NCBI GenBank assembly: GCA_020634875.1
Contig: JACKAX010000004.1
Location: forward strand, 62,001 to 126,000
Direction of reading: 5' to 3'
From: Anaerolineales bacterium
Lineage (GTDB): Bacteria > Chloroflexota > Anaerolineae > Anaerolineales > JABWBV01
DNA: 64,000 nucleotides
Shown here: positions 1 through 11,190 of the stretch, in pieces
Layout: the number at the start of each line of letters is the position of its first letter
Numbering within the stretch: position 1 is the first letter of the stretch
Position numbers and translations under genes: made by a program
The notes under the pieces: generated by a model
What the model was told of the DNA's origin: nothing
Seen by the model: the letters and a program-made list of their open reading frames with translations, nothing else
Databases searched by the model: none

Positions 1-1412
1 GGAATGCCAAAATAGGCGCGAAACTTTTCGGGAGCAAGAAGGGTGAAGCGTTGGAGACTCATTTCTTGTTCGAGGTTGTCTGAGATGTGGATGGGAGTGC
101 GTTCCAGAGCAACGCGCCCGGCTAAGTCTGAGCCAAGTTGTACCTGGTTTTTTTGAATATTGGGGGTGATAAAGCCATAGGTGGCGGCGTTGTCCAGAGT
201 ACTCATATAGGGGTTCATCAGTAAGATGTCGGCGGCATCTACTTTGAGATGGTGGGTTAGTTCTTCGAGAATGATCTTGAGGAGAATGTTCAATTCTAGG
301 GAACCGCTAACCGCCATATCAATTCGGTGCAGGGCTTGCATTTTTTGGAGGCGATGTTGAGCCTCTTCGTACAAATGAGCGTTGGTGATGGCTTGCGCGG
401 CCTGATCTGAGATGCCTTGTAAAAGGCTCAAGTCATCAGGTGTAAAAGCCCGTTCCTGACCAAAAGTAAAAACGGTTAGGTTCCCGATCAATTGCTTGCC
501 GCGCATCATGTTGACCCAGGCCAGCGAGCAGATGTCGTAGGATTCAATGGGTAACATCGCGTAGGCTTCTGGATATAAATGGAGGTTAGCAACGGACGAA
601 TTATCGGCTTTAGTGATGAGTTTTTCGTAATCGGAGCGTGGGATGGTTGCGACAAGGGTTTTGGCGTTTTTTGCAAAGCCAAAGTTGGCGGCGTATTCGT
701 ATTGATCTTTGCTGGCGTTGTACAGATAGACCGTAGCAGCTGGGACTTTGAGCGCCTGGCCGGCGGTTTCACAAACTGTGTTTAGGGCAGTTTCGAGGTT
801 GAGTTGTTTATTGAGACGGGAAGCTATTTGCAAGAGCGCTTCAGCGCGGGCAGCCTCGTAGCGAATGCGGGCTTCGGCGCTCTTACGCTCGTTGATTTCG
901 ACACGGAGCTGGCTGTTGGCACGGGTAAGTTCTTCGTTGGTGCGTGTGAGTTCTGTGGTGCGCTCTAAAACCAGTTCATTGAGCACCTGCGAGCGGTTTT
1001 GGCTTTGGAGATAGAGAAAGCGGGTCTCCAGTAAATTGCGAATGCGGAGTGAGACTTCAATGACATCAATCGGTTTGTTAAGGAAATCTTTGGCTCCGCT
1101 GGACAAAGCACGTTGGCGCGCTTCGGGCGAGATGTCAGCTGTGAGCACCAGGATGGGGACATAGGTGTCCGCAGGAATTACCTTGCGAAGTTGATCGAGA
1201 ACGGCAAACCCGTCTAAATGTGGCATCAACAGATCAAGAAGGATCAGATCAGGGGCAAACTCTGTGAAGGTTACTAGGACTTGCCGTGAATCGGTTATTC
1301 CCGTGACCCGTGAATAACCATCACGTTCTAAAAGCGTTTCAAGGACAGCGATATTGGCCTCTTGATCGTCCACAACCAAGATTTTCGCTTCGCTAATTTT
1401 TTGATTGAACAT
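1..1412 (-). CDS. Response regulator with GAF sensor domains (3' end beyond window)
   Basis: The frame is open from an ATG at 1410-1412 to the window edge, so only the first 470 residues are visible. AAGAGGAG lies at ribosome-binding distance before the ATG. Residues 1-130 are a receiver domain: the acidic pair is in ILVVDDQ, the phospho-acceptor is Asp60 in LILLDLLMP, and PILVLTA and a KP motif follow. A coiled stretch comes next (about 135-175), then at least one GAF-like domain (about 180-340) and the start of a second. The gene lies 163 bases downstream of the giant hybrid kinase on the same strand, so it is a plausible phosphorelay partner. Its output domain is not visible; a histidine kinase or a cyclase/phosphodiesterase are both possible. 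Confidence 0.8.
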   Translation of the reverse strand, partial: MFNQKISEAKILVVDDQEANIAVLETLLERDGYSRVTGITDSRQVLVTFTEFAPDLILLDLLMPHLDGFAVLDQLRKVIPADTYVPILVLTADISPEARQRALSSGAKDFLNKPIDVIEVSLRIRNLLETRFLYLQSQNRSQVLNELVLERTTELTRTNEELTRANSQLRVEINERKSAEARIRYEAARAEALLQIASRLNKQLNLETALNTVCETAGQALKVPAATVYLYNASKDQYEYAANFGFAKNAKTLVATIPRSDYEKLITKADNSSVANLHLYPEAYAMLPIESYDICSLAWVNMMRGKQLIGNLTVFTFGQERAFTPDDLSLLQGISDQAAQAITNAHLYEEAQHRLQKMQALHRIDMAVSGSLELNILLKIILEELTHHLKVDAADILLMNPYMSTLDNAATYGFITPNIQKNQVQLGSDLAGRVALERTPIHISDNLEQEMSLQRFTLLAPEKFRAYFGI

Positions 1413-1575
1413 AATGGTTACTCCTCTTAATTTTTAACAATCTGGTCAGATTTAATTTGTCTATACTGGCGAGAGGGTTGGATTAAAGTTTTCGACAAAA
1501 AAGTGGTGTGTAGTGTAAAGCACAATTTACCTTTTTGGGGTAGACCTTTATCCTGAATGTCTAGTTACTTTTATC

Positions 1576-4500
1576 TTATTCTTCCCTTTTTTCGGGGTGG
1601 GAGATGGTATTTTCTAATATTGCATCCACTTGTTGCAAAAAGGTAGCGATGTCCAGGGGTTTGGTTAAATAATTATAGATTCCCGCCTGGCGGAGAGCTT
1701 GGATATGATGGGGGGTGGCATCGGCGCTGACGATGATGAGGGGGATGTGTTGAGTGCGCGCGTTCGCTTTTAGATATTGAACGACTTCGTCTCCTGTGAT
1801 ATCAGGGAGATTCAAGTCTAACAAAATTAAGTCGGGTTGTTTTCGGATCGCGATATCCAGGCCGGTTTTTCCGTCTAAAACGGCTAAAAGACGAATAGTA
1901 GGGCGTAATTTGAAAATTTCCTCAACAAGCTGTAAATTAGACAGATTATCCTCAATGTAAAGAACTGTGTGGGATGGGAAATCTCCGCTGGCAGGGGGGA
2001 TTAGAATTACCCCATCTTCAGGATGGTAAGACTGTTCGACGGGGTTTTCGGCAGCAAGGAGGTTTATCCAAAAGGTACTCCCTACGCCTAGCTCACTTTC
2101 TACGCCAATGGTACCTCCCATGGCCTGGACAAGGTGTTGGGAAAGGGCTAAGCCCAGTCCCGTGCCCTCGACGGTAGTCCGTTCTGCACCAAGACGTTCA
2201 AACGGCACAAAAAGGCGTTTTTGTTGTTCGAGACTCATTCCGTTGCCAGTATCTCGAGTGCGTAATTGGACATGTGTCTCTGAGAGGGTTTTGCACTCTA
2301 CCCAGATCTGACCACCTTCCCGGTTATATTTGATCGCATTCGTTAAGATGTTCAGTAATACTTGTTTGAGGCGTTGGCGATCTACTTTGGCATAAATGAA
2401 ATCGGGGCAGTTTAATTCGAGGCGGATTTGGTGGGCGTTTGCCTGGGGCTGGGTCATTTCGATGGCCTCGCGTACCACAGAATTTAACAACACAGGTTCG
2501 GGTGAGAGGGATAACTGACCGCTTTCAATGCGAGTGATATCTAATACCTCGTTGATCAAGCTTAGGAGGTGTCTTCCAGCTTGCAAGACGTGATGAACCG
2601 CAGTATTTTGAGAGTTGTTTAAGACATCCATGCTTAAGAGTTGAGCAAATCCTAAAATCGCGTTGAGGGGTGTGCGGAGTTCGTGGCTCATACGAGAGAG
2701 AAACTCGCTTTTTGCCAGGTTAGCTTGGTTTGCTTCTTCGCGGGCGGCATTGGCTTCCAGAAAAAGATGGCTGTTTTCAACTGCCAACCCAACCCGGTCA
2801 GCCACATCTTGGAGAAAAAATTGATCTTCAAGGGTGTAGGGATGACCTGGTTTCTCACGTATAACACCTAATGTCCCGACAATATGGTCGCGCGCGTGCA
2901 TGGAAACTATGCAAATACTCGATATGCCAAATTGATCGAGGTAGGGCAAGAAACTTGGGTCTATCTCTTGCCGCATAAGATTGGACGGAACATTGGAGAG
3001 TAAGATAGGGATTCCGGTTTGGGCTACTTTTCCTGCCAGCCCCTCACCAAGATAGTAAGGGGCAATCCGAAGTAGATTTTGAATGAGGGCATGTCTTTTG
3101 GGCGCGGGGTGGTAAAAAGCAGGGGCTTGTAAGGATTTGTTATCTTTAGAAATCAGGTTCAGGTTGCAAATGTCGCCAAGTAAATCAGCGAGCTGTTGGG
3201 CAATACGTCCGATGAAGGGTTGTTCTTCTGGGCGGGCCTCAGTAAGGATTTTCGATACATCCGCGAGGGCATTTGCACGCGCTTCGCTGTGGCGAATATG
3301 AATTTCTAATTGGGCGCGTTCCGCAATTTCAGCCTGTAATCCTTGATTGCTTAGGCGCAAACTTTCCAAGAGGTTGGCGCGGACTAAAAGCGCAGCTGTC
3401 TGATTAGCCATTGCTTTCAGTAATTCCAAATCAGCGTCAGTGTAGTTCTCTTCGTCTGTATGGCGAATGGCTGTTAGAGTCCCAAGGATTTGTTCCAGAA
3501 AACGTAATGGCGCAATGGCAATTGAACCAACGTGAGTTTTTACGCGACGGTGTTGTGCGCCTTGCCCTTCGCGCGGGTCGGGTTGTTCTTTTAGAGAAAG
3601 GGTGGCCTTGCCTTCTCGCATTACCCAACCGGTTAGTCCATCCATCCAGTCAGTATAAGTTAGATTCGGCGTGTGTTCTGCTGCGCCTGGTCCACCTCGG
3701 ACTAAGTGGGTGACTTTCTGTTCAGTATGATCAAAGGTAAGCAGGATAACCCGGTGGGCAGGTAGGCCTTGGGCGACTCCCTCGACTACCTGTTCCAGTG
3801 CTTCGGTGAGGTTGTCAAAGGCAACGGTGGCGCTGGCGATAGTGTACAGCGTTTTAGTTTTGGCGAGGGCTGTGCGTAGTTCTTGGGTTCGTGTAGCAAT
3901 TCGTTGTTCCAGGTGGGCGTTTAACTGTCGGATTTTTTCTTCTGCCGAGGCTTTTTCAACTAATTCTTTTTGCACTAGTTGAAATAGACGGGCATTGGCG
4001 ATCGCAAGCGCAGCCCGATCCGTGAGTTCTTGCGTCAAGCTTACATCTTCATTAGTATAGGGTGGTAAGAAATTCTGATGGCGAATGAGATAGAGCAACC
4101 CCATGACCTTGCGTCGGTAATTTATTGGAACTATGATCATCCCTTTAAATCCAATTCGCATTTGCAACGGCCAGTATTTGGTCGGAATAGAGTCTTGGTA
4201 TTGTTCCATGTCCGTTTCGGTGAGCAGAAGCGGTTGGCCAGTATGCGCCGTTTCAATTCCCAGCAAACTAAGTTCCTCCGAGTTTGGAAGACTTGCTAGC
4301 ATGGTTTGAAAAATTTCCCGGATGTTGGGCGCGCGGTCATAAAAAACAACTTGATCTTCTAGAATTTCACTGTTTGAAAACTCTCGCAGAATACATAAAT
4401 CTCCTAGCGTTTCTGCAGTGTATTGAACAACCTGGGTGATTACATCGGTATAATCCAAACTTGCTTCGGCAAATACACGGGAAGCCTCGGAAAGAAAGGC

Positions 4501-6429
4501 CGTCCGCTGGGCATAGGCTCTAACTTGGGCTTCTGTATTTTTTCGTTCGGTGATGTCCTTGATTGTGCCAATGAGGCTTGTCGGACGATCCGTTTCGTTG
4601 TACTGCATTACCCCAAAGTTGGAGAGCCAGATAGGCGCATAACCTGGACGAAGAAATCGAAACTCCAGTGCGAACACAGAGCCTTCAGAGATGGTCTTCT
4701 GCAAGGCACTTTTGATCAAGGGAACATCCTCTGGATGGGCATTCTTTAAGAAACCCTCTAAGGTTCCGTCAAAATCGCTAATTCCTGTGATGACGTAACA
4801 TTCGGGGGACCAATAAACAGCATTGGTTTCAATATCCCATTCCCAAACGCCCATATAGGAAGCGGTTAGGGCAAGATGTAGCCTTGTTTCGCTGTTTCGT
4901 AATGCTTCCTCAGCTTGTTTTCGGGCAGTAATGTCTAATAACATGCCAGAAAGAATTTCTCCATCCAGCGTCATATTGGCTAAAACTGTAATTTCTTCAC
5001 CCTGCAAGGTGAGCATTTCGATCTCTATGTCCTGAATCCGCCCCTTTTCTTCGAGCGTTTCGAGTAATTCTGTCCGTATCTGTGGGTTTTTATAGCGGAA
5101 ATGCGTTGGATGCCTCATGACGTCTTCAACAGATGCAAAGCCAAAGATTTTGGTAATTGCAGGGTTTGCATATAAAACTTTCCCCCCCACAGTGGATTGA
5201 TAAACACCTAATAAGGCGTTGTCGGCCATTTGGCGGTATGCTTTTTCTGAGTAGGCTAATTCCGTAGTGCGAACCTGGACACGCTGTTCCAGTTCTTCGT
5301 TTGCTTTTTGTAAGGCTTCGCGAGCCTTTTTTAGCGCTGTGTGGTCAAATGAGGAAACGTGACTCATGACGAATTGCCCGGATTCATCATAAACAGCCGT
5401 TGCATTGACTAGCATCGGCAAAATAGTTCCGTCTGCTCGTAATAAATCTAACTCCATGTCTTGAAGAAACCCGTTTTCCTTTAATAATGGAAAGGTTTCC
5501 TGAAAAATATGCTGACTTTCTGGAGTGAGAATATCCGTGATCGCTTTATGCTCGATAAGCTCCTCACGTTGATACCCTAACCACTGCAATTCGGTGTCAT
5601 TTATGGCTAAAAAGACCCCGTTCACATCTAGTGAGTGATACCCGCAGGGAGCTTGATTATAAAGATCGTGTACCTGTTCTGCGCGAGTGCGGAGTTCAGC
5701 TTCAGCTTGTTTTTGTACCGAAATATCCCGGAGTACACATAGGATGAGTGGTGCCCCGTCGCGGGTTACCAACCCAAGTTGAATATCCACAGGAAGTTCA
5801 ATGCCTGTACGGGTTAGGATGAATAAATCTGGATTGGTTCCAAGCGGGATAGGTTTAGGGTCCAGGTGAAAGGCTTGGAGTGGGTGGTTGCGAGAGTCCC
5901 GTTTGTGTTCAGAAAATAAATTTTCAAACGGTCGGTTTTGGAGTTCTTGCTGGGAATAGCCAAATAATTTTTCGGCTTGGGGATTCGCATGAACGATATA
6001 ATCTTGTGAGTTGATGACAAGGATGGCATCGGGCGATGCCTCAAATAGACTCTGAAACAAAGCCATGCTTTTTCCAAGATCACTCTGAGTAATTTGCAAC
6101 CGTTGAGCCATTTCATTAAAAGCCTTGGTCAGGGTGGCAATTTCATCATGGGTAGAGATAGGGACGCGGTATTCCAGATTACCTGCAGCAAGGTGTTGAA
6201 CGCCTGACAGTAAGGATTGCATTGAACGGTGGATACGAATAGCGAGACTGATTCCACCCACAATAGTTATCCCTAGTGTGAGAAGTGTAATTAAAATCAC
6301 GCTTTCAACGAGCCATGGGGGCATCTTCAGTTGAATAGTTATATAGTAGCCGATAATGCCGCAGAGTAATATCGTAATCCAGCTAATTCCAAACCCAAGC
6401 AAAATTTTTGTGCGTAAATTCCAAAACAT
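1576..6429 (-). CDS. Giant hybrid sensor histidine kinase (TM-HAMP-PAS-GAF-HisKA-HATPase-REC)
   Basis: This membrane-anchored multi-sensor kinase has about 1617 residues. In order: two TM segments (about 5-60), HAMP (62-115), four PAS/PAC units (about 125-635), three GAF-like domains (about 650-1210), HisKA with the H-box MSHELRTPLN, HATPase_c with the N box and GTGLGLAL, and a C-terminal receiver with LILLDLNLP and a KP motif. I chose the ATG at 6427-6429 because AAAAGG precedes it by about six bases; an in-frame ATG at 6475-6477 would add 16 residues but has no ribosome-binding site. The phosphate could pass from the H-box His to the fused receiver or to the separate regulator downstream. 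The signal cannot be predicted. Confidence 0.9.
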   Translation of the reverse strand: MFWNLRTKILLGFGISWITILLCGIIGYYITIQLKMPPWLVESVILITLLTLGITIVGGISLAIRIHRSMQSLLSGVQHLAAGNLEYRVPISTHDEIATLTKAFNEMAQRLQITQSDLGKSMALFQSLFEASPDAILVINSQDYIVHANPQAEKLFGYSQQELQNRPFENLFSEHKRDSRNHPLQAFHLDPKPIPLGTNPDLFILTRTGIELPVDIQLGLVTRDGAPLILCVLRDISVQKQAEAELRTRAEQVHDLYNQAPCGYHSLDVNGVFLAINDTELQWLGYQREELIEHKAITDILTPESQHIFQETFPLLKENGFLQDMELDLLRADGTILPMLVNATAVYDESGQFVMSHVSSFDHTALKKAREALQKANEELEQRVQVRTTELAYSEKAYRQMADNALLGVYQSTVGGKVLYANPAITKIFGFASVEDVMRHPTHFRYKNPQIRTELLETLEEKGRIQDIEIEMLTLQGEEITVLANMTLDGEILSGMLLDITARKQAEEALRNSETRLHLALTASYMGVWEWDIETNAVYWSPECYVITGISDFDGTLEGFLKNAHPEDVPLIKSALQKTISEGSVFALEFRFLRPGYAPIWLSNFGVMQYNETDRPTSLIGTIKDITERKNTEAQVRAYAQRTAFLSEASRVFAEASLDYTDVITQVVQYTAETLGDLCILREFSNSEILEDQVVFYDRAPNIREIFQTMLASLPNSEELSLLGIETAHTGQPLLLTETDMEQYQDSIPTKYWPLQMRIGFKGMIIVPINYRRKVMGLLYLIRHQNFLPPYTNEDVSLTQELTDRAALAIANARLFQLVQKELVEKASAEEKIRQLNAHLEQRIATRTQELRTALAKTKTLYTIASATVAFDNLTEALEQVVEGVAQGLPAHRVILLTFDHTEQKVTHLVRGGPGAAEHTPNLTYTDWMDGLTGWVMREGKATLSLKEQPDPREGQGAQHRRVKTHVGSIAIAPLRFLEQILGTLTAIRHTDEENYTDADLELLKAMANQTAALLVRANLLESLRLSNQGLQAEIAERAQLEIHIRHSEARANALADVSKILTEARPEEQPFIGRIAQQLADLLGDICNLNLISKDNKSLQAPAFYHPAPKRHALIQNLLRIAPYYLGEGLAGKVAQTGIPILLSNVPSNLMRQEIDPSFLPYLDQFGISSICIVSMHARDHIVGTLGVIREKPGHPYTLEDQFFLQDVADRVGLAVENSHLFLEANAAREEANQANLAKSEFLSRMSHELRTPLNAILGFAQLLSMDVLNNSQNTAVHHVLQAGRHLLSLINEVLDITRIESGQLSLSPEPVLLNSVVREAIEMTQPQANAHQIRLELNCPDFIYAKVDRQRLKQVLLNILTNAIKYNREGGQIWVECKTLSETHVQLRTRDTGNGMSLEQQKRLFVPFERLGAERTTVEGTGLGLALSQHLVQAMGGTIGVESELGVGSTFWINLLAAENPVEQSYHPEDGVILIPPASGDFPSHTVLYIEDNLSNLQLVEEIFKLRPTIRLLAVLDGKTGLDIAIRKQPDLILLDLNLPDITGDEVVQYLKANARTQHIPLIIVSADATPHHIQALRQAGIYNYLTKPLDIATFLQQVDAILENTISHPEKREE

Positions 6430-6648
6430 GTGTAACCTTTTTGCGGTTAAGTCAATTAGTTCGGTATTTTGGTGCAAAACCAGACAAAAAACAGGGCAAT
6501 TTACTGTAAATTCCCCTTAATGGGCACCTTATTATTGTACACCACCTTTTTCATTCTCCTAAATGACTCCTTGGCATAGTAACCGTTTCAAAAACAAGCA
6601 TGTTTATGATGGCTATCGTCCCCGCTCAATTTTCGTAATGAAATTTCC

Positions 6649-7017
6649 TTAACTCAAAAACCAGGCCAGTGCTTCCCCTTGCTCAAAAAATACAGAAACT
6701 AAATACCCATTGTTGCGACAGACTGTCTCATAAAAGGCCATATCCCTCCTTAACATCTCTGGGACAACAACGGCAAGTTTAAACCTGTGAGAGATGCCTA
6801 ATTCTTGATATCGTTTGGGTAGTTCGTAAATTTCCATGGTTTGAAGGGTATATGCCTCTAATTGGCTGTGGTCAAGCAAACCTTGCAATAACCCATGTTG
6901 ACGAATTAACGCGGCCCCTTCATTCCGCATTCGGTTGGCATCTTCAAGTTTGAATGTCCCCCATGTCTGAATAATGATCATCTTCTGAGCTAAGTTGAGG
7001 GTCGTATTCCAAGGCAT
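6649..7017 (-). CDS. STAS/SpoIIAA-like small protein
   Basis: A 122-residue soluble protein with the alternating strand/helix pattern of STAS/SpoIIAA-like domains. The core is MIIIQTWGTFKLED, a helix with Asn/Arg, and later FKLAVVVPE. There is no TM segment or signal peptide. The ATG is preceded by GAGAAG. It starts 22 bases after the stop of the AlbA-type regulator, so the two are probably co-transcribed. Single-domain STAS proteins usually act by protein-protein contact, for example with kinases or transporters; the partner here is unknown. The assignment to the superfamily is by eye and moderate. Confidence 0.6.
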   Translation of the reverse strand: MPWNTTLNLAQKMIIIQTWGTFKLEDANRMRNEGAALIRQHGLLQGLLDHSQLEAYTLQTMEIYELPKRYQELGISHRFKLAVVVPEMLRRDMAFYETVCRNNGYLVSVFFEQGEALAWFLS

Positions 7018-7039
7018 AGCGGCTTCTCAAAAACTGCAA

Positions 7040-8476
7040 TTACTTCAAAATGTAGTAAGTTGCTTTTCGATCTCCCACTTTAATTAGTACTCCCTTTTGC
7101 ACAAGTTCCACTAAATCGCGGCGTAAGGTCTCCGGGCTGACGTCTGGGCATAGCTCTTGATAAATGCTATTTGTGATCCGCCCGGAAATGGCCAAATGGC
7201 GTAGCGCAGTCTGTTGGCGATCATTAAGGTTTAATCCCTGATACCGTGAAAGATCAGCCAAATGAGGTTGTACACCTTTCATTTCCCCCATCAGTGTTAC
7301 ACGAAACGCGCCAGCGGCTTCCTCAAATTTGGGATGCGGGAGTCCATTCGTTTTCATCGTGGCAACTACCCGATCCAACCCGTAGCCCAAACGCTCAATG
7401 AATCCCATATCGGACAACACCTGTACCAATACTGGATTACGTGAAAACCGCGCCTCTAACAGATTTTCCAATGTCACTGGTCCGGGCAAGACGCCAGGCG
7501 AATGCACTTCCAACCTATTTGCAAACAAATGTAAATGAACACTATCCCCTTGAGCGTTGTAATCCCGGTGTGCCACGGCGTTGACCAGCAACTCGCGCAC
7601 TGCGTCCAGGGGATACTCCAGGGTTTCTTCGCGGGCTAATCCTACAAGGCGTACAACGCTTCGTGCCTCATCACGCACAAATTGCTCTGCCCGGCGCAAT
7701 TGTTGGGGCAAGGTCCCTCCAATTTCCTGTTTTGAAAAATGATCGGCAAAGGAGATCCCTGAAAACCTCACGGCCAACACCATCGCGTTGGGGAGCCAAC
7801 GTTGGGGCTGTTTTCCAAAAAGCATCAGTGCCGCATAGGTAGGGGCGTATTCTTTATGTGTGCCGCCGTTGCTGATCTGGATCAGGCAGCCACGTCGGAG
7901 CAAGGTTTCGCGCGGGTCTTCCTTTCCAGGAAGGTTTAATCGCTCGGTGTAAGCAGTCACCTGTTCAAAATCCAAGTCATCCAATGTCGCCCCGGAAGGG
8001 ACCCGGGTCTCAAAATGCACAATTCCTCGCTCCAAAATCAATTGGCGCAATTTACGGGCGGGAAGGGGGCTGGTGTAGCGCCGATCACGCCCCAAATAAC
8101 GACCATCCAGACTGAACACATGTGGTAGCCCCGCCGGAATGGTCACGCGAATTACTTGCAACCCCTCTATTTCACACACATCCGGCATAGGTAAAACCAT
8201 TGGCGGATCAGTCAACAATGCCGCTTGAAACACCCGATCTATTGTGTCATCCACATCTTGTATCCCCTGTATCCGTGCCGAGCGGGGAGTAATCCCCAAT
8301 AAGATCGTTCCTCCCGTGCGGCCCGTTTGCCGTTCGGTGTTTGCCATCCCTACCATCACCTCTGCTAAATGGGTTGGCGAAACGCTCTCCGGGAACCAAT
8401 GCAAATCTGGCCCCATCCCTTGGTCAAGCAGGGTCAGGATCGTATGGGGAGCAAGCGTAAAGGTTGGAGGGTACAC
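7040..8476 (-). CDS. AlbA_2 / HATPase_c_4 winged-helix transcriptional regulator
   Basis: 478 residues. The N-terminus (about 10-145) resembles the Schlafen-type AlbA_2 domain: ESVS near residue 30, GMANTERQ and GGTILLGI. The middle (about 270-390) carries the ATP-binding fold seen in proteins often mislabelled RecG-like, with RELLVNAVAHRDY, NRLEVHSPG and RNPVL. The last 70 residues form a winged helix (RITNSIYQELCPD, then TLRRDLVELVQKGVL). The start is a GTG at 8474-8476 without a good ribosome-binding site; AlbA_2 begins immediately, so no better start exists. It lies 75 bases after lon and just before the STAS gene. Family members are transcription regulators or nucleic-acid-linked ATPases; the target is not known. 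Confidence 0.8.
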   Translation of the reverse strand: MYPPTFTLAPHTILTLLDQGMGPDLHWFPESVSPTHLAEVMVGMANTERQTGRTGGTILLGITPRSARIQGIQDVDDTIDRVFQAALLTDPPMVLPMPDVCEIEGLQVIRVTIPAGLPHVFSLDGRYLGRDRRYTSPLPARKLRQLILERGIVHFETRVPSGATLDDLDFEQVTAYTERLNLPGKEDPRETLLRRGCLIQISNGGTHKEYAPTYAALMLFGKQPQRWLPNAMVLAVRFSGISFADHFSKQEIGGTLPQQLRRAEQFVRDEARSVVRLVGLAREETLEYPLDAVRELLVNAVAHRDYNAQGDSVHLHLFANRLEVHSPGVLPGPVTLENLLEARFSRNPVLVQVLSDMGFIERLGYGLDRVVATMKTNGLPHPKFEEAAGAFRVTLMGEMKGVQPHLADLSRYQGLNLNDRQQTALRHLAISGRITNSIYQELCPDVSPETLRRDLVELVQKGVLIKVGDRKATYYILK

Positions 8477-8551
8477 GGGGCTGAAAAATTTGGGGTAAAA
8501 AAAGTGATCAGTCAGGGGTGATTCCAGCGAGCATAACGGATCACTACTTCG

Positions 8552-11083
8552 TTAATATTGTACAGGGCGGATCTCTTCTTGGTGAACCTCGCGCGGTGGG
8601 GCAGGGATGCGTTTGGCGCGGGCAGGTTGCACAGGCTTGGTTGGGGAAAGTAAAGCAATTTCGAGGACTTGATCCATGTGATCCACTGGCATAATCTGAA
8701 TATCTGCCCGGACACGCTTGGGCAAATCCACCAGGTCTTTTGCATTCAATTTTGGGATGATGACCTTCTTTAATCCCGCGCGGTGGGCGGCCATAATCTT
8801 TTCACGTACCCCCCCCACAGGCAAAACCCGCCCGCGTAGGGTAATCTCTCCGGTCATAGCCACCTCTTTCCGTACGGGCAATTGTGTGAATGCCGAAATA
8901 AGCGCAGTTCCAATTGTGATACCTGCACTTGGCCCATCTTTAGGAATTGCTCCCTCAGGAATATGAATGTGAATATCGGTGTTTTCAAAAGTCTCGGTGT
9001 TAAGTTTGAACTGGCCCGCGCGGGATTTTAGGTAAGATAACGCAGCCTGCGCCGACTCCTGCATCACCTCACCGATCTGTCCAGTGATTTGCAGGTTCCC
9101 TTTACCGTCTATCAGCGCGACTTCAACGGGCATGATGTCCCCCCCATTTTCTGTCCATGCAAGGGCGGTAGCGATCCCAATTTCATCTTCCCGTTCAGCT
9201 TCTGCATTGAAAAATTGGGGTGGTCCCAACAGCTTTTCAATCGCCTGGCTGTGAATCCGCGCGGGGTAACGTTTGTGTTCTGCTTTAGCGCGGGCAACTT
9301 TTCGACAGACCCGTCCAATTTCCCGTTCCAAGTTCCGTACTCCGGCCTCATACGTGTACTCGCGAATGATCCGTTGAAGGGCCTGAGTGCTGAATACAAT
9401 ATCGGCATCCTCCAATCCGTTTTCTTCCAACTGACGCGGTATTAAAAAACGTCGGGCAATTTCGATCTTTTCATCTTCAATATATCCATCAAACTCTATG
9501 ACTTCCATCCGGTCAAGCAAAGGCGCTGGGATCCGTCCAATGTTGTTGGCGGTTGTAATGAACATCACCTTTGACAAGTCATAGTTGATTTCCAGATAAT
9601 GATCGGAAAACTGGTTATTCTGTTCAGGATCAAGGACTTCCAGCAATGCTGCGGCAGGGTCGCCCCGATAGTCAGAACTGATTTTGTCAATTTCATCGAG
9701 CATAAATAAGGGGTTGACTGTCTCTGCCCGACGCATAGTTTGTAGAATTCGTCCGGGAAGCGCACCAATGTACGTTCGGCGGTGACCGCGAATTTCCGCT
9801 TCATCCCGTACCCCACCCAACGACAAGCGTACAAACTTACGTCCCAGTGCCTCGGCAATCGAGCGGCCTAGGGAGGTTTTTCCCGTTCCTGGCGGGCCGG
9901 AGAAGCACAAAATAGGTTGGCGTTGTTTTTTGGGTTTCAGGCTTCGCACGGCAATATATTCAAGGATACGCTCTTTGACTTTTGGAAGCCCGTAGTGATA
10001 CTGTTCAAGAATATTTGAAGCATGGCGCACATCCAAGTTGTCCTCGGTGGCTTTCACCCAGGGTAGTTCAAGGATGGTGTCAATGTACGTGCGTAAGATG
10101 CCTGTTTCCGGGGACATGGGCGGAAGTTGGGCCAGGCGGGAGACTTCCTTAAGCGCGCGGCTTTTGACTTCTTCTGGCAAAGGTGCCCCTTCTACTCGGG
10201 CACGGAGTTCGGACAATTCCTGATTCCAGGTATCGCCTTCTCCTAACTCGGTTTGAATGGCGCGCATCTGTTCGCGGAGGTAGTGTTCGCGCTGGCTTTT
10301 ATCCACCTCATTTTGAATCCGGGTGTGAATTTGGTCTTCCAACTCTAGCACATCAATCTCGCGTGCCAGAAAATTGCTGACGAGTTGTAACCGTTTGACC
10401 GGGTTGATTTCCGTCAAAATCAGATGCCGATCTTGAATCGTGAGTGAAAGCGCGGTGGCGATCATATCTGCCAACCAACCGGGATCGTCAATGTTAAGCG
10501 CAAACAGGTGAGCTTCTTCAGGGATGGAGCGACTCATTTGCACACATCGCTCAAACATATCGAGGACAGTCCGCATGAGGGCTTCCGTTTCCCGGTCAAA
10601 ATGCACGGGTTCATCGTTGATCGGGCGGGCGCGCACGTAAAGGTAGGGTTCGGTTCGGATAAATTCGATGATTTCCACCCGGCGACGCCCCTGCACCAAT
10701 GCAGAACTAGAGCCATCCGGCATGCTTAACAACCGCCCGACGGCCATCTCCACCCCAATCGGAATAAAATCATCCGGGCCGGGTTCATCCACATCTGGGT
10801 TACTCTGAGTCAGCGCGATTACTGTTTGGTGATTATCTTGTGCCACCTCAATCGCCATTAAAGAAATTTCCCGCCCAATGAACAGTGGGGAAACCATCCG
10901 GGGAAAAATCACAATATCGCGCAAAGGCAAGACCGGGCACTCAATCACCCCACTGTGGTCAGGCTGGGTATCGGGAATATCGTAAAGTTCTTCTGTGCGG
11001 CGTTGTAAAATCTCGCCAAATTCAAAATCTTCGTCGTCTTCGTCCTCGTCGTCGAGATACCAGTTGTCGTAATTGTTCTTCAT
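8552..11083 (-). CDS. lon: ATP-dependent Lon protease
   Basis: 843 residues, the usual length for bacterial LonA. An acidic N-terminus (residues 7-25 rich in Asp/Glu) precedes the LON substrate-binding domain ([13 protein letters not shown]). The AAA+ module has Walker A GPPGTGKT near residue 396 and Walker [10 protein letters not shown]. The protease domain has the catalytic dyad Ser719 (DGPSAG) and Lys762 (VREKIMAA), 43 residues apart as in E. coli Lon. GGAG precedes the ATG by six bases. Lon is a cytoplasmic homohexamer that degrades misfolded and regulatory proteins. It sits 107 bases after folC. All key residues are present. Confidence 0.97.
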   Translation of the reverse strand: MKNNYDNWYLDDEDEDDEDFEFGEILQRRTEELYDIPDTQPDHSGVIECPVLPLRDIVIFPRMVSPLFIGREISLMAIEVAQDNHQTVIALTQSNPDVDEPGPDDFIPIGVEMAVGRLLSMPDGSSSALVQGRRRVEIIEFIRTEPYLYVRARPINDEPVHFDRETEALMRTVLDMFERCVQMSRSIPEEAHLFALNIDDPGWLADMIATALSLTIQDRHLILTEINPVKRLQLVSNFLAREIDVLELEDQIHTRIQNEVDKSQREHYLREQMRAIQTELGEGDTWNQELSELRARVEGAPLPEEVKSRALKEVSRLAQLPPMSPETGILRTYIDTILELPWVKATEDNLDVRHASNILEQYHYGLPKVKERILEYIAVRSLKPKKQRQPILCFSGPPGTGKTSLGRSIAEALGRKFVRLSLGGVRDEAEIRGHRRTYIGALPGRILQTMRRAETVNPLFMLDEIDKISSDYRGDPAAALLEVLDPEQNNQFSDHYLEINYDLSKVMFITTANNIGRIPAPLLDRMEVIEFDGYIEDEKIEIARRFLIPRQLEENGLEDADIVFSTQALQRIIREYTYEAGVRNLEREIGRVCRKVARAKAEHKRYPARIHSQAIEKLLGPPQFFNAEAEREDEIGIATALAWTENGGDIMPVEVALIDGKGNLQITGQIGEVMQESAQAALSYLKSRAGQFKLNTETFENTDIHIHIPEGAIPKDGPSAGITIGTALISAFTQLPVRKEVAMTGEITLRGRVLPVGGVREKIMAAHRAGLKKVIIPKLNAKDLVDLPKRVRADIQIMPVDHMDQVLEIALLSPTKPVQPARAKRIPAPPREVHQEEIRPVQY

Positions 11084-11190
11084 TCAACGCTCCAGGGAGG
11101 TAGTCGGTATTGATTTAACCTTTGAACTTCCAGAAATGTCTGGAAATCGTTCCCAAAGGTATCCCCATTTGAAAAAGTAGTTTATCACAT

